Shown: positions 12,709 through 24,671 of the stretch, one piece after another
How positions within the stretch are numbered: the first letter of the stretch is position 1
Layout: the number at the start of each line of letters is the position of its first letter
Assembly (NCBI GenBank): GCA_963576785.1
Contig: OY756143.1
Coordinates: 1,736,001-1,800,000, forward strand
DNA: 64,000 nt
Direction: 5' to 3'
Source of the DNA: Chlorophyllum brunneum
Taxonomy: Eukaryota > Basidiomycota > Agaricomycetes > Agaricales > Agaricaceae
Position numbers and translations under genes: made by a program
The notes under the pieces: model-generated
Seen by the model: the letters and a program-made list of their open reading frames with translations, nothing else
Told to the model about the DNA's origin: nothing
The model's database searches: none

Positions 12709-14244
12709 TGTCAATGTCGCGAACACTCAGTATGCTATTCGGCTCGGGGAACAGAATTCTCGTCGTATGCGAAACTTATGGGCGGCGGTTGATGCGATAT
12801 GAAAGGGCTTCCAACGATGATCATTTGTGGCCAACTTGTGACGCATCCTCCGGTGTTTAACTGGCGAGTCTGTGGAATGACTAGGAAAAGCGCTACCGGA
12901 TGATTTGGCGTCGAATGTGGGTGTTAATATCGGGCTCTCCGGACGGAAATTGGTGCATCGATGATGGGCTATGGCAGTGAGATAGTTCCTTGGTCCGTTG
13001 TACAAGGAGCCACTGACCCTGATGACAAATGTCAAACCGTGAGCGCTTGACAAACATATCGGACTGGGTGTACTTATGGTCATAAGTAGAGCGCCCAATA
13101 TCATTATGATGCACGGTATCCAGAATTTTGCTAATACGGGTGTATTATTCATGCCACCTCTCTTGGCTAGCGATTCCCCAGGCGGCTCTTATGCAGTCCC
13201 GCCGCACATCCTTGAATCCGATTCAAAGTGGCCGCGGAGGATCAAGTAACCTCGAGCGACAGAAACCTCGCCAAATTCGCGTTCGTGTACGAAGAAACTC
13301 TTACGTAGCAGTTGATGTGAGAGAGGCTCTTTTTGTACAGTTTGTACATCTTCATGACTCATACCCCGAAGTATGCGCTTGAGCTAGAACCCCAAGGTGC
13401 AGCATACAGCCCACCGTCGGCCTCTGAACCCACAGAAACAGTCATATTTATCCCAGTGGCTCAGTATCACGACACCATAGCGAGAGATTGTCTGAATAGC
13501 GGGGGTACATCACAGATTCCATCGAACTACGGCTTGACGAGGTATCTTCAAGGAGGTGCTAGTTTATGGGTACAAGCTGATGGAAAAACGGATCTCGCGA
13601 ATTCCAGTATGGGAAGGGCTTTTGCAACTCCCATCTATCTCATCTATCTGTCAGCCACGGCGATATCTAGACCGAGTTTACGAAAAAATAAGCGTGATGC
13701 AGGGGGATGGAGGCTCCAACGTGAGTATGCTTGAGGAGCGATCCAACAACCTGGCGCATAAGGTTTCGGCGATTAGATGGAAAGGAGGGGCAGCGAGGTT
13801 TGCCGGTGATCGAGAATGATCTCCCGTCGATAGCAAAGTAGTATTTGCGTACACGAGAGGTCAGTCGTCGTCGTGATAAAGTTTATACTGCCGTCATCGC
13901 CATCGTCTCCTGGGCTGCCCTCTTCTCATATCATTATGGGGAAGAACGAAATGAACCGGAGGTGAGTAGGACGGAGTTGTATTGGGCGTCCCATAGAACT
14001 GGGAAGGCTCTATCTCTAGCGTCCATACCCCAGAAGATCTTAGCGAGAGGACCCTTGGATATAACGGTCGACGCAGGAGAGCTTGATCGCGAGGTTTTAT
14101 GAAGTGGTGTGGGTTCTTCCGGTCCTCATGAAGGACGCTTGCCAGGGGTTGAACGAGATAGGCGAAAATTCAGAAAAGGTTCTCAATAGTCTCGCAGGCA
14201 CCGGTCGGTTGAGGGATCATTCGAAGATCCAGGCTTGGAGATAG
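12709..14244 (+). CDS. Possible intron-rich gene of unknown function (limits approximate)
   Basis: I do not recognise this gene. Several protein-like frames follow one another on the + strand and can be partly linked by GT..AG introns: one containing ALPDDLASNVGVNIGLSGRK near 12.9 kb, one with LASDSPGGSYAVPPHIL near 13.2 kb that can be spliced across about 97 bases to INLYIFMTHTPKYALELEPQ near 13.4 kb, one with RRYLDRVYEKISVMQGDGG near 13.7 kb, and one with VYTAVIAIVSWAALF near 13.9 kb. A last frame with RFYEVVWVLPVLMKDAC ends at a TAG at 14242-14244, convergent with RPB5 at a spacing typical of this window. The first ATG at 12709 is tentative. Some joins remain unsolved, so it may be a decayed gene or partly a coincidence of open frames. 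Confidence 0.3.
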
Positions 14245-14480
14245 TGAGACGCAGGTCCCGCAGCCATGGATACCTCGGACTGTTGACTTTGACGCTGGTA
14301 AAGCTTGTAACCGCAGTTTTGCTCCAGATGGAGGTTCCGAGGAATGGCCACTGGCGCGTGGTCTAATGTTTAATATGGATTATACAAACGATATAGTGCA
14401 GACTGGGATAGACGAGCGAAAGGCAAACCGATAGAGGTCGTCGTGAGGTAGGTGAGCAGTGCAAGAGTGAGGTGGGAGGA

Positions 14481-15398
14481 TCAGAAGCATATCCGATAGC
14501 TTGCGTATCGACCACTAGTTTCACTTGGTCTTGTAATCTTGACCACTTGGCCTCGCCGCAAGCCATAATAACGCGCCACCGGATCCGCCAATTGAATGCG
14601 CGGCAACTGAGTCTCTTTGAGACGACTGAAAGGCACGCGAAAGTAAGCCAGAGATCCATGGATGTGTTCGAAAAAGTGAATTTGCGCACTATTTTTCAAG
14701 TAGGCTCTTTTTCTCCTCTGGCGTGAGGACTTCGTGCCGTGGTACCAATGTATGATGAACGATGTTGACCAAGAGGTCAGCTTCGGAAAATTCCTCGAGT
14801 CGATATTGTGCAGACATCGCAACTATAACCTGCAAGAGTATCCTCATGATTCGCGTTTTGCGGTGGATCACGAAGTCAATAATCTTCTCACTTTACGGGC
14901 TGAAGGAGTCATGTTTCCAGGGAAGACAATGATGCCTCGTTGAATTGACTTCTCCTCGAGAATATTAAGAAGTCTAGGGTCTGTGAGCGACGTCCATTGG
15001 CTACAGAATGCGATTAGAGGCTCACTTTCGCATTGTTTTAACGCCTACGCTCTTTTCCTCCGTAAAGTAGACGAAGATCTGATCGGTTGGGTTCATTCGA
15101 GAGGTGGTGTAGAAGTTGAGTTGGTTGCGGCTTCCGGTGCCAGAAAGTAATTAGGTGCGTTAGAAGGGACGTAGGATCATAAACTCACTCTACTGTACCG
15201 CTGTTGTTGGCGTAGAGATCGCGAAAACGCTGCAGATCCATATGGATTTCCTCGTCCGACACCAGGAATCCCTGGGGTAGGTAAGTGCTGAATGGTACAC
15301 CGGAAACTTGCAGAGAAATGACACACTCTATCTCGAACTAGTTCGTGAATTGTCCTGTTGACCTTCCACAGCTTTGCGGTCTCGTCGACGTCGCCCAT
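14481..15398 (-). CDS. RPB5: RNA polymerase I/II/III shared subunit RPABC1 (Rpb5)
   Basis: Shared subunit of the three nuclear RNA polymerases that contacts downstream DNA. The spliced product has the N-terminal jaw domain, [17 protein letters not shown] then [26 protein letters not shown], and [12 protein letters not shown], followed by [20 protein letters not shown] and [19 protein letters not shown]. It ends in the assembly domain: [39 protein letters not shown] and RYASYRICF before TGA. Several introns of 40-60 bases are needed; the junction giving LLEKYRLKE restores the family sequence exactly. Length (about 215-230 residues) matches the family. The start is the ATG of MGDVDE, the only one giving the conserved N-terminus. 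Its start is 124 bases from the divergent Swd2 start. Confidence 0.95.
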
Positions 15399-15522
15399 AG
15401 TGGAGCAACAGGGAATGAGGTCGGAAAAGTTGACCCAGTGATTCAAACTCCGATCACTCTTGTCTTCAACACTACAAGTCGGCGTTATGCCTCCACACAC
15501 GAGCTCGTCTAATGGTCAGCCT

Positions 15523-16841
15523 ATGCAGACGACTGTTGCGCTCAGCGACTCAATGATGGTAGGAGCCCGTCAACTGTGAAATGTACGCCATTGACTTTTG
15601 TGAACAGTCCAAGTACAAACCTGCCAAAATATTCAAAAATATTGTAGACCCACCAGCATCTGGGACACCCGCCCAGCGAGCAGGCAACGGACCAAGACAT
15701 ATAACAGGTCTGACATTTGATGATAGAGGGGATACAATTGTAACGTCGGCAGAGGATGAGACGTTCCGCGTATGGAATTGTAAAACCGGCAAGCAAGTTT
15801 CTTGTTGTGGTATTCGAGAGCTGTCCTCATTGGCATTTACAGAGCCATAAAGACGTTACACTCGAAGAAGTATGGCGTAGAGTTACCTCGCTTCACGCAC
15901 AAAAATACCAACATTCTTCACGCATCGACCAAGGAGGATGATTCAATTCGTTACCATTCACTCCACGACAACAAATATCTGCATTACTATAAGGGACACA
16001 AAGGGAGAGTAATTTCATTGGAGATTTCACCCATTGACGATGGATTTATGTCGGGGTCGATGGACAAGACGGTTCGACTATGGGACCTGCGATCAACATC
16101 CTGCCGAGGGTTGTTAGCTCTACCCTCGGCGCCTATAGTTGCGTACGACGCGTCCGGGTTAGTCTTTGCAGTCGCCGTGAATCACTACTCGCGGATCCTC
16201 TTGTATGACCAAGCCAACTTTGATAAAGCACCGTTCTTAACCATCACCCTGGAGGATCCAACGCTCTCACTCATTAGTTATCCCCCACGACCAATCTACA
16301 TCACATCCCTCGCCTTTTCTTCAAACGGCAAATACCTTCTTGTCGGGTGTTCTGGCGATGCACATTATATCCTGGACGCGTTTGAAGGGCATTTACTGGC
16401 GAAATTGGAAGGACACGTTGGTTTGGAACGCAGAAGCATGAGTTCCCCACCGAGTATTGAGCCCACGAAGGGAAGCAGTGGTGAAGAAATTGGTTGGACG
16501 CCTGATAGCAAATATGTGATTGGTGGTAGTCTGGATGGAAAAGTTCTGATCTGGGACGCGCAGAATCTGCCCCAGCGAACAGGGCCCGTGGATCTGAAGG
16601 CACATCCACTTAGATTACACCCTTTAGTCGCGTTGGAAGGACATCCTGGGCCCTCTAGATGTGCCAAGTTTAATCCAAGATGTAATATGATGGTCAGCGC
16701 GGGTGCTGAACTGGTGGGTTGCCTGCCTCGGCATTCAGAGACTTTTCTGACAGAACAGTGTAGGCATTTTGGCTACCGGATTATAGCACAGACATAGAGG
16801 AGATAGCACGGGATCTACTGCGGAAGAAAGGTCCTGCCTAG
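15523..16841 (+). CDS. SWD2: WD40 protein Swd2 (COMPASS H3K4 methyltransferase / cleavage-polyadenylation factor subunit; WDR82 family)
   Basis: In fungi Swd2 works in the Set1/COMPASS complex and in 3'-end formation. The spliced product starts MQTTVALSDSMMSKYKPAKI and forms a WD40 propeller: TFDDRGDTIVTSAEDETF then RVWNCKTGKA, KTLHSKKYGVELPRFTHK, SIRYHSLHDNKYLHYYKGH, SMDKTVRLWDLRS, GWTPDSKYVIGG, and the end AELAFWLPDYSTDIEE. The order and spacing match WDR82 throughout. The intron at 15793-15842 has a GC donor in perfect GCAAGT context and an AG acceptor; only this splice joins GKA to IKTLHSKKYG in frame. The final intron (GTGGGT..TGTAG) restores the AFWLP motif. The start was chosen because splicing its exon at GTAGGA gives the short N-terminal helix expected before the propeller. 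Confidence 0.93.
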
Positions 16842-16938
16842 CTGTGTACTGTAGAATGGATCATGTGATTTGTGAATCTCGATCACGCGTGGCAATGAGG
16901 ACGGAAATGTGGACGTGGCAGTAAGACTCGCAACTACC

Positions 16939-18155
16939 ATGCGCTTCAGCCATCTCGTAGCAGCAGCATTCTCCGTGGCTGCCCTCGTGTCTTCAGCCGT
17001 CGCAGGTACGCGCAGTCTCGTCTATTTTCACAGCCACTCACTCGGCAGCTGGTCTCTCATTTAGCTGAAGTTGTGGAAGAAGTCGAAACCACTGAACCCG
17101 AGGTCGTCGCGACTGCCGCCTTCCCTGAAACGAATCTCTTCAAGCGTGCGTTTTCGGTCGTGTTAGCTGCTTTCTAGCTATGTCCTGACTTGTCGGCGCT
17201 TCTCTTTCCCCCTCATCGGCATGGCCACAGAGATTGTGAACGGAGAGAAAAATACACTCACGCTGACTGTGGAAAATAATTCGGACCGGAATGTAACACT
17301 TCTCGGTGTTGGTGGCTCTCTACACCACCCAGATACAGATGCACTAATCAAGAACGTGCGTGCTTCGATTTTGCGTTGGGATGGTGGACGGCGACAGATG
17401 ACTAACTCGGCTGTATTGATAGTTAACTGCCTTCAATTATGGCATGCCTCTTCTTGAAGGAGTCAAGATCAACCTCCCATATGTGTTCTATAGCGAGTGA
17501 GTTAGCCCTGATTTGCCATGAATGACAGCTAACTAATTGTGTTCGTAGGTTCAAGGTATTTTTTTCTCCGTCGCAGACCCAACCATTTTCGTTTGAACAC
17601 ACCCGATCAGACTGGAGATGCCCGCTTGAATTTATGGTTGGAACACTCGTATGAGGTTCGACGCCTGTAGTCGTCCTTCCTCGATCATTAGCTGATGGCT
17701 CGCCGTGCTGTTAGGACCAAAAATATCGCATTTTGGCGTATGATTCTATCGTGACTATTGTCGAGCCTGAGATCTCCTGGTTGGACTGGAAGATGTACGT
17801 TTTCACATAACTGAGGTTCTTGTACGTTCGTACTAAGGGGGCCTTGCTTAGGTGGTCGACATACTTGGTTGTTGCGGGTTTCCTTGGTGGTCTCTCATAC
17901 TTCGCCTATATGACCTTTATGCCCCAACCCAAAAAGCGCACCAAAAAGTCTGCTCCTGCCGTCAGCGCCCCTGTTGGTACTGTCACCGCTACTGGCGCTG
18001 GTGGATACCAAGAGGAGTGGATTCCTGAGCACCACCTCCGCAAGACCAAGAAGTCTAAGCAGGCCGGTGGTGCTCTCTCCGGGACCAGTGGTGATGAACT
18101 CAGTGCTGCTGACACCAGCGGTACCGAGGGTAGGAAGAGGAAGGGACGCAAGTAG
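16939..18155 (+). CDS. ER membrane protein of the TRAP-alpha / Irc22 family
   Basis: Related to the alpha subunit of the translocon-associated protein complex of the ER. Seen: a signal peptide MRFSHLVAAAFSVAALVSS followed by AVAE, an acidic segment EVVEEVETTEPEV, a lumenal beta-rich domain with EIVNGEKNTLTLTVENNSDR and YGMPLLEGVKINLPYVFYSE, then RILAYDSIVTIVEPEISWLD, one membrane helix (STYLVVAGFLGGLSYFAYM) and a basic cytosolic tail ending KRKGRK. NNS near residue 60 is a possible N-glycosylation site. Six introns are proposed; the one removing an in-frame stretch before TGDARLNLWLEHSYE is 55 bases. Yeast Irc22 is the fungal relative; its exact role is unclear, so function beyond ER localisation is inference. 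Transcribed in the same direction as Swd2, with only 97 bases between stop and start. Confidence 0.85.
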
Positions 18156-19058
18156 GCCGAAACTGGGTCGGAGTTGGTTGAATGGGATGTGATGATGTTG
18201 GGGTCGGTCGGGGGCATAATGTCAAAAATGGGGTCCGTAGTTTTTAATTATCGTTCCGTGGACATGGTGACGTGCGCCGGAATGCGGCTTGGTGATTATT
18301 TATACCTTTGGCACCGTCGCTGCTTATGTCCCTGAGGTGTAGCCCCAAGCTAGGCACATGCCTCCTGAGATAGAGAAGTTGCAGGCTTTCGCACTTGGAT
18401 TATCTGTCCCGACGTAGTTTCTGGTGCGTCCCTGGCCTTAATCAAGCTCGGTTCCGGCCCAAGAGCAATTGAGAAACGTGGAATCTGGTTTCTTCTTTCG
18501 TTGGGTACTACGTAGGGTGCGCACGCGGGATGTATGAGCAATGGGCTAATGATACTCCGGCAAGGGGACGCGTTGGAACAGTAGTGGGCATAACATCTCT
18601 ACACGGACGCAGTAATAGCCCGAATTTGGCGAGATAAGGCGGTGTATAGCACATAATGGTTTCCCGTCAGAACATCTGTCTTCTGACCATGATTGAATTG
18701 CTTATTGAAATCCAAGTATCCGAAATGAGTATTTGCACATGTAGTCTACGTATGTTGGATCTGAATGATGCTGATGATGCTGATGCGGCGGTGGGAGATG
18801 GTTACGGAGGCAGAGGTTCGGGGCGCTCCCCGCACGATTAGTGACTGCTTATACGCTGTACATGAGCGGAGGCAGGCGGTGCGGGCGGTGGAGAGGGCAG
18901 CAGGGCAGGGAGGCAGTCGGAGAACAAGGCACCAGAATTCTCGAAAGGATCACAGTATGATGGGTCTGTTTGGCTGTGCTTGGCATATGTCCTTAAGAGA
19001 GGTGATATTCGCTCTTTGCCCTTTGCTCTTTCTTTTCTGTACATAACACCCATCTCCC
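18156..19058. other. Intergenic region upstream of Ras
   Basis: About 900 bases with no convincing gene. It contains a short imperfect GATGCT/GATGAT run around 18765-18790 and a pyrimidine-rich stretch just before the Ras start, as is common in fungal promoters. Confidence 0.5.
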
Positions 19059-20245
<1,187 letters not shown>

Positions 20246-20677
20246 AGATATATCTCAGTTTAAACACTTGGACCCTGGCACCCCTCTTTGCATCTTTTAT
20301 TTTTCGTCGCGCGACCCTTTCCGCGACTCTTATATTCCTCCATGATACCTTGCTTAATCTTGGATTACCTCGGTTCTTGCCATCTCCTTATTATCGAATT
20401 CCGTCAAGGAGGAACATTCGATTGAATTTTCGAAAACTTATTATGTATATTAGCTAGACCAAGAATTGTTACCAGGACTCATAGCTTGCCGCGCGAACTC
20501 TTGACTGTTTCCCTTCTTCCCGCGTCAGCGGAGAGTCAAGGTGGTAAGTACCCCGAGTTCGGTCGTGACCAAGAGCGGAATAATAGAAAGGCACTGTATC
20601 ACAATTCTGCCTGTTTCTCCCCTTCATCGGCCACTATAAGCATATGACATGACATGAGTGGCGGGTCCCTGAACAAG
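20246..20677. other. Intergenic region between convergent Ras and CIA30 genes
   Basis: About 430 bases holding the two 3' untranslated regions. No gene, repeat or RNA structure was recognised. Confidence 0.5.
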
Positions 20678-21599
20678 CTAAAATAACGAATCACCTCGCG
20701 CAGTTGGCTCGATATATTCGTCGTTGGTTATTCCAATCGAATCGATGCCCAATTCGTATCGTCCTCCTGAACCGCTGTTTCCACCAAGCAAAGATATTCC
20801 AATACTGCGAATTTTCTCCTTGTACATTTCTATATGCGAGTCAGAGACTTCACCGGAATTCGTACGGACAAAGCTGTCGAAGGGGATCTGTTTCATCCAA
20901 CCACTTAACCATGTCCAGGTATATAAGCAATGAGACCAGAATACGCACGTATATGTCTTCCCAACCACCGTCACGTCGCTTAAAGTAGAGGCGGTGTTGC
21001 CACAAGTCAGTCGTAATTGGGCCGTCGGTCTGGATATTGCAGAAGTATGAATTATGTGTTGATGAATCACCACCCAGACGGAGACGAAGTGAGATGTAGC
21101 GATGGTTTGAGACGTCTTCTGTCAATTCTCCAAATAACGAGGAACGTTTCTAATCCATGAACGGTTGGCGCTAAATATTTATCACGCTCGGAAGTGTACG
21201 GTACCTTATTCCGGAACCCAGCATAACCCCCTCTCAACTTTCCCTCCAAACCAGCTTTCACACCTAGTCTCATGTCACCCCAGAACACACCAGTAGCTTC
21301 TCCTCTAATCCTCGCGTTATCCTTCGCATTTTGGTTTAGTTCCAGGTGTACTGTCGACGTTCCCCCAATATCCGCATCGCAACCTGTTGCGAATTGGCTG
21401 ATGTCGTCTTGGGAGCTAAAAGTGAATAGTATTTGAGGTGCACGCGAGGGTGCGTCTGCGCCTTTCATTAGTAGAACTGCAGTGCAACGGCATTTTGGTT
21501 AGTTTCTTGAGTGTTGGTAAGGAAGAAATGCGTACTGCGCATTGTGTTTTCGCGGAGAACCTGTGCAGACCTGTTGAGATAGAGGGACAGCTGGGACAT
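20678..21599 (-). CDS. Complex I intermediate-associated protein 30 (CIA30/NDUFAF1 family)
   Basis: Mitochondrial chaperone needed to assemble the membrane arm of NADH:ubiquinone oxidoreductase. The spliced product starts MSQLSLYLNRSAQVLRENTM, then the CIA30 domain: PQILFTFSSQDDISQFATG, GVFWGDMRLGVKAGLEG, GYAGFRNK, VSNHRYISLRLRLGGDS, CNIQTDGPITTDLWQHRL, DGGWEDIY, IPFDSFVRTNSGEV, IRSIGISLLGG and GRYELGIDSIGITNDEY. Introns remove in-frame stops after exon 1 and inside the domain. The N-terminal helix with Arg and no acidic residues until RE could act as a mitochondrial import signal. With the 12-kDa subunit gene at 48 kb, this is one of two complex I genes here. Confidence 0.9.
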
Positions 21600-21945
21600 G
21601 GCGGATTGTGGACGAGTGCTGCACAAATCTGACGTCAGGCTCCGTGATTACATCATCTCAGGCCGGTCTACCTCTTGACAACTGGAGATTTGCACGGGTT
21701 TAAAAGATCGGGTTTTGTGGCTAGACTAGATTTCATGATCCTTCACGATCATACACAGCTAACGTAAGGTCGTGTAAGGCTACTAGCTGAATAAAATACT
21801 TGGAACAGCCTAAGCGGAGAGATCCAGCCGCTCAAATCTAAACGTCTCTTCTGAAAATTGGTGAACCCGGCTTCACGTAAATACAAAAGTGCTCATCCAT
21901 CCAAAAGTCCGCCTTTACAACTATATCAAACAATAAAACGACTGC

Positions 21946-24140
21946 TCAGAACATTTCAGGTACGGGGGTTACAGGGGGTCGGTGTGGTGCTGGAGGGAGT
22001 CCAACTGCAGATGAATTGCGGGAGAGTAACAAGGACCGTTGATTGGGTGAATACGAAGGTAAAGGTTGCGTTTGGTTGTATGGTGTGGTGTTCGGGCTGT
22101 TGTCAGTAGACAGCAATAGGGGGCGAGGAGTAGGGCTAGGGAACGTCGAGTTGACAGCGCTCAACAAGGGTCGATTAAACGCTGATTGATTCCGAGACCA
22201 AGAATGCGACACCCGATGAGTCACCCACTGTTCACCCGAGGAATGGTGGGTACTTTGCCGAGCGGTTGGTGGTGTCACAAGAGACCAGACACCTTCTGGG
22301 GTGACGATGGGAGAGGGTGCCGACACAATTGGGCTTGAAGTTGTACTCAAAATCGATAGAGCAGATGGGGAGACGTTGCGACGTGGAGGAGCTGGGAGGC
22401 TCTTGAGTGTCGTATCTAAGCTTAAATGGGTCTTCGCGTTTCCTACTACTGGAGACTTTTCGACAGCAGGCGGGGGTACGGCAAGCATCCTTTGAAGCTG
22501 ATCGGCCGGTGTAATGGGGCGATCCAGCGATACTGTGCTGTTATCACTCGCGTTCCGCTCGTGGTGAAGGGGCAACAAGCTCTGGTCTGAGGCCCGAGAC
22601 AGTGCTCTTCCTAGATACTCCGAGGGGGGCTCGGGTGGGGGCACAGGGAAGCGGTATTGGTCGATCCGCGCCCATAAAGTAGATTTCTGATCCCCATCGG
22701 AATATCCATATTGATCCAAGTACCCTGTGGGCCCGAAACTGTCCATGGTCTTGCGAGTGCTGTTAGCACTTGACCTGCCGTCGAAAGCAGGCCCGAGCAC
22801 GCGGAAGGTGTTGTAGAGCAACAATACATTGACAACCCCTGCGCAATGTTAGCCAAGTACACCGCATGAAGTCAGTCGCTCACCAAGGAGAAACCAGCAG
22901 ACATAGGCAAACACAATGGCCTCCCAGGCAATACTGAAACCGGAAATTACTAAGAGACGCATCACAGAATAAGGGACCAAGAGTGCGATATAAGCTGTCT
23001 CTCGTGATTAACGTTATTCCCTCAGGGACGAATAGGACGAGGCATACCAACAGGATACCTAGTCAGGGTATGGTAAGAAGGACGTCCAAAACGGGCTTTA
23101 GTGACCACGTACCATAGCATACTTCTCGCGACACGGGCAATGAAGCGATGGTAACTCTCCATATCTCCGTCCCAACGGTCACTGGGATCCAACTTCAACT
23201 TTATACCTCCCTTGATCATTAAGGTACCTCGGAGCACGAGGAAGACGACAGAATACAAGAAAGCTGAAAGTAGAGAGGCAATGAAAATCTGGACGTATAT
23301 TCAATCAACATCCTGCGAAAGTTATGGGTTGGGCTTACTGGAAGTAGGTGGAAGATGAACTGCAATTTCAGGAACATACTCTGAACGCCACATGATAACC
23401 CATCCGGTCCATAAATGTCACTTTCTGGCTGGCGAAGAATCAGTGGGACAGAAGCTAATGTACAATCATTTTCTGATAAACTATGCGATCGCTGCAGAAG
23501 CATGCTCACCGGTAGTCCCAGCAATACCCCAACCAATTATCATAGTGGGTAGAGAGATGAGGATCGACTGCTTTTTCTTCAGCACAAGTGAGTTGAGCGT
23601 ATGAATCGCAATAGCGACAGTAAAGTACGCGGAAGACCAATTTCCAACCTGCATGACGAAGGCTATCAGAAGTCACATCAGTTTTCGTCAGTCGGTCGGC
23701 TTGTCATGCAAGTCACCTTGCGACCTGCACACTGCGCCTAGGAAATAGTGAGCGGTTTGTCAAGGATAACAGACATAGATGACCTCACCGTCCGTTATAC
23801 CCTTCTGCAGCAGCCATGGCAGCCCCATAAGTCCGGCAGTACTAGTCATCATGTTGCCTACGAGTAAACACGCTGCATAGTTTCCCAGCTGTGTACGGAA
23901 AAAGACGTATTCCTGCGATTCAGTTGCGTCGGGATTCCACAGCTTTCTAACAGCCAACCACAGCACTCTGAGAGCAACAGATACTAATGCCAGTGCCGAC
24001 AGTATCGCGAACACGTCGATGGCCTGACTCGGGGCGTCAGTCTAAATGTTTAGAAAACAACAAGAATGTAAACTCACGATAGCACCTGCATACTGACTCT
24101 GCGCAATCGGAACGAACTCTCCGTTAGTTGTGATAAACAT
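21946..24140 (-). CDS. Seven-transmembrane receptor, Git3/Gpr1-like fungal GPCR family, with long Ser/Pro-rich tail
   Basis: The spliced protein shows seven hydrophobic helices: DVFAILSALALVSVALRVLW, LGNYAACLLVGNMMTSTAGL, SSAYFTVAIAIHTLNSLVL, ILISLPTMIIGWGIAG, IFIASLLSAFLYSVVFLVL, AYIALLVPYSVMRLLVISGF and FAYVCWFLLGVVNVLLLYN. A long cytosolic tail of about 270 residues follows, rich in Ser, Thr and Pro, encoded in one exon and ending PVTPVPEMF. The start ATG gives a short extracellular end, MFITTNGEFVPIAQSQYAGA. The third cytosolic loop has IKGGIKLKLDPSDRWDGDME. Layout and several motifs resemble the receptors annotated in mushrooms as glucose-receptor-like (Git3), which act through Galpha and cAMP. 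The ligand is unknown. Ras at 19 kb acts in neighbouring signalling pathways, but I see nothing that links their regulation. Confidence 0.8.
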
Positions 24141-24671
24141 TAGTAGCCGAAATATGATTGTAGAAGTGGGTCCCTTCTAGGTAAGACCACGAAATTCACT
24201 GCCTTCGAGGGAGGAAGAACAGATATAAATCAAGATCGGTCGCCCTGCGCCAATGTTGACGATGGTACAAAAACGACTCTCCAAGGAGTCAACAGGAGCC
24301 GGTCCAATGAAAGAACGAAAGAGGAGCAGAAAGTGGAAGTGGCTGAGCCAAGGTTCAGACGTTCAAGCCAACCCTTGGAATACAACTCGTTTGGGGCTGA
24401 CAGCTGTATGTAGGTGTTTACCCTGACATGACATGATGTTTCTGTGACCTTATACCTGCCTCCCACAGATGCATCCTACGACAACCCCATTTGATGAGAC
24501 CATGGAGACGCTGACCGCTGGATGTCTAAGCTTCCCACCGTAACAATAGTCCCGGTAAGCATCGCAACCATCACGGATCGTCATTAATACTAACCAGACA
24601 AACATCAGATCTAAAGACGCATAAATATAACGAGAATTCTTCTCACATGGGGCAGCAAACGGGCAACATCA
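24141..24671. other. Intergenic region between DNA polymerase eta (3' end) and the receptor gene (5' end)
   Basis: About 530 bases; likely promoter of the receptor gene plus the 3' end of the polymerase gene. No further gene was supported. Confidence 0.5.

Noticed and set aside
12727..13152. 141-codon frame on the minus strand
   Set aside because: No recognisable motif; the opposite strand has better protein-like segments.
17567..17587. 21-base intron in the TRAP-alpha-like gene
   Set aside because: Too short to be spliced; a 55-base intron using the same donor and a later acceptor gives the conserved TGDARLNLWLEHSYE.
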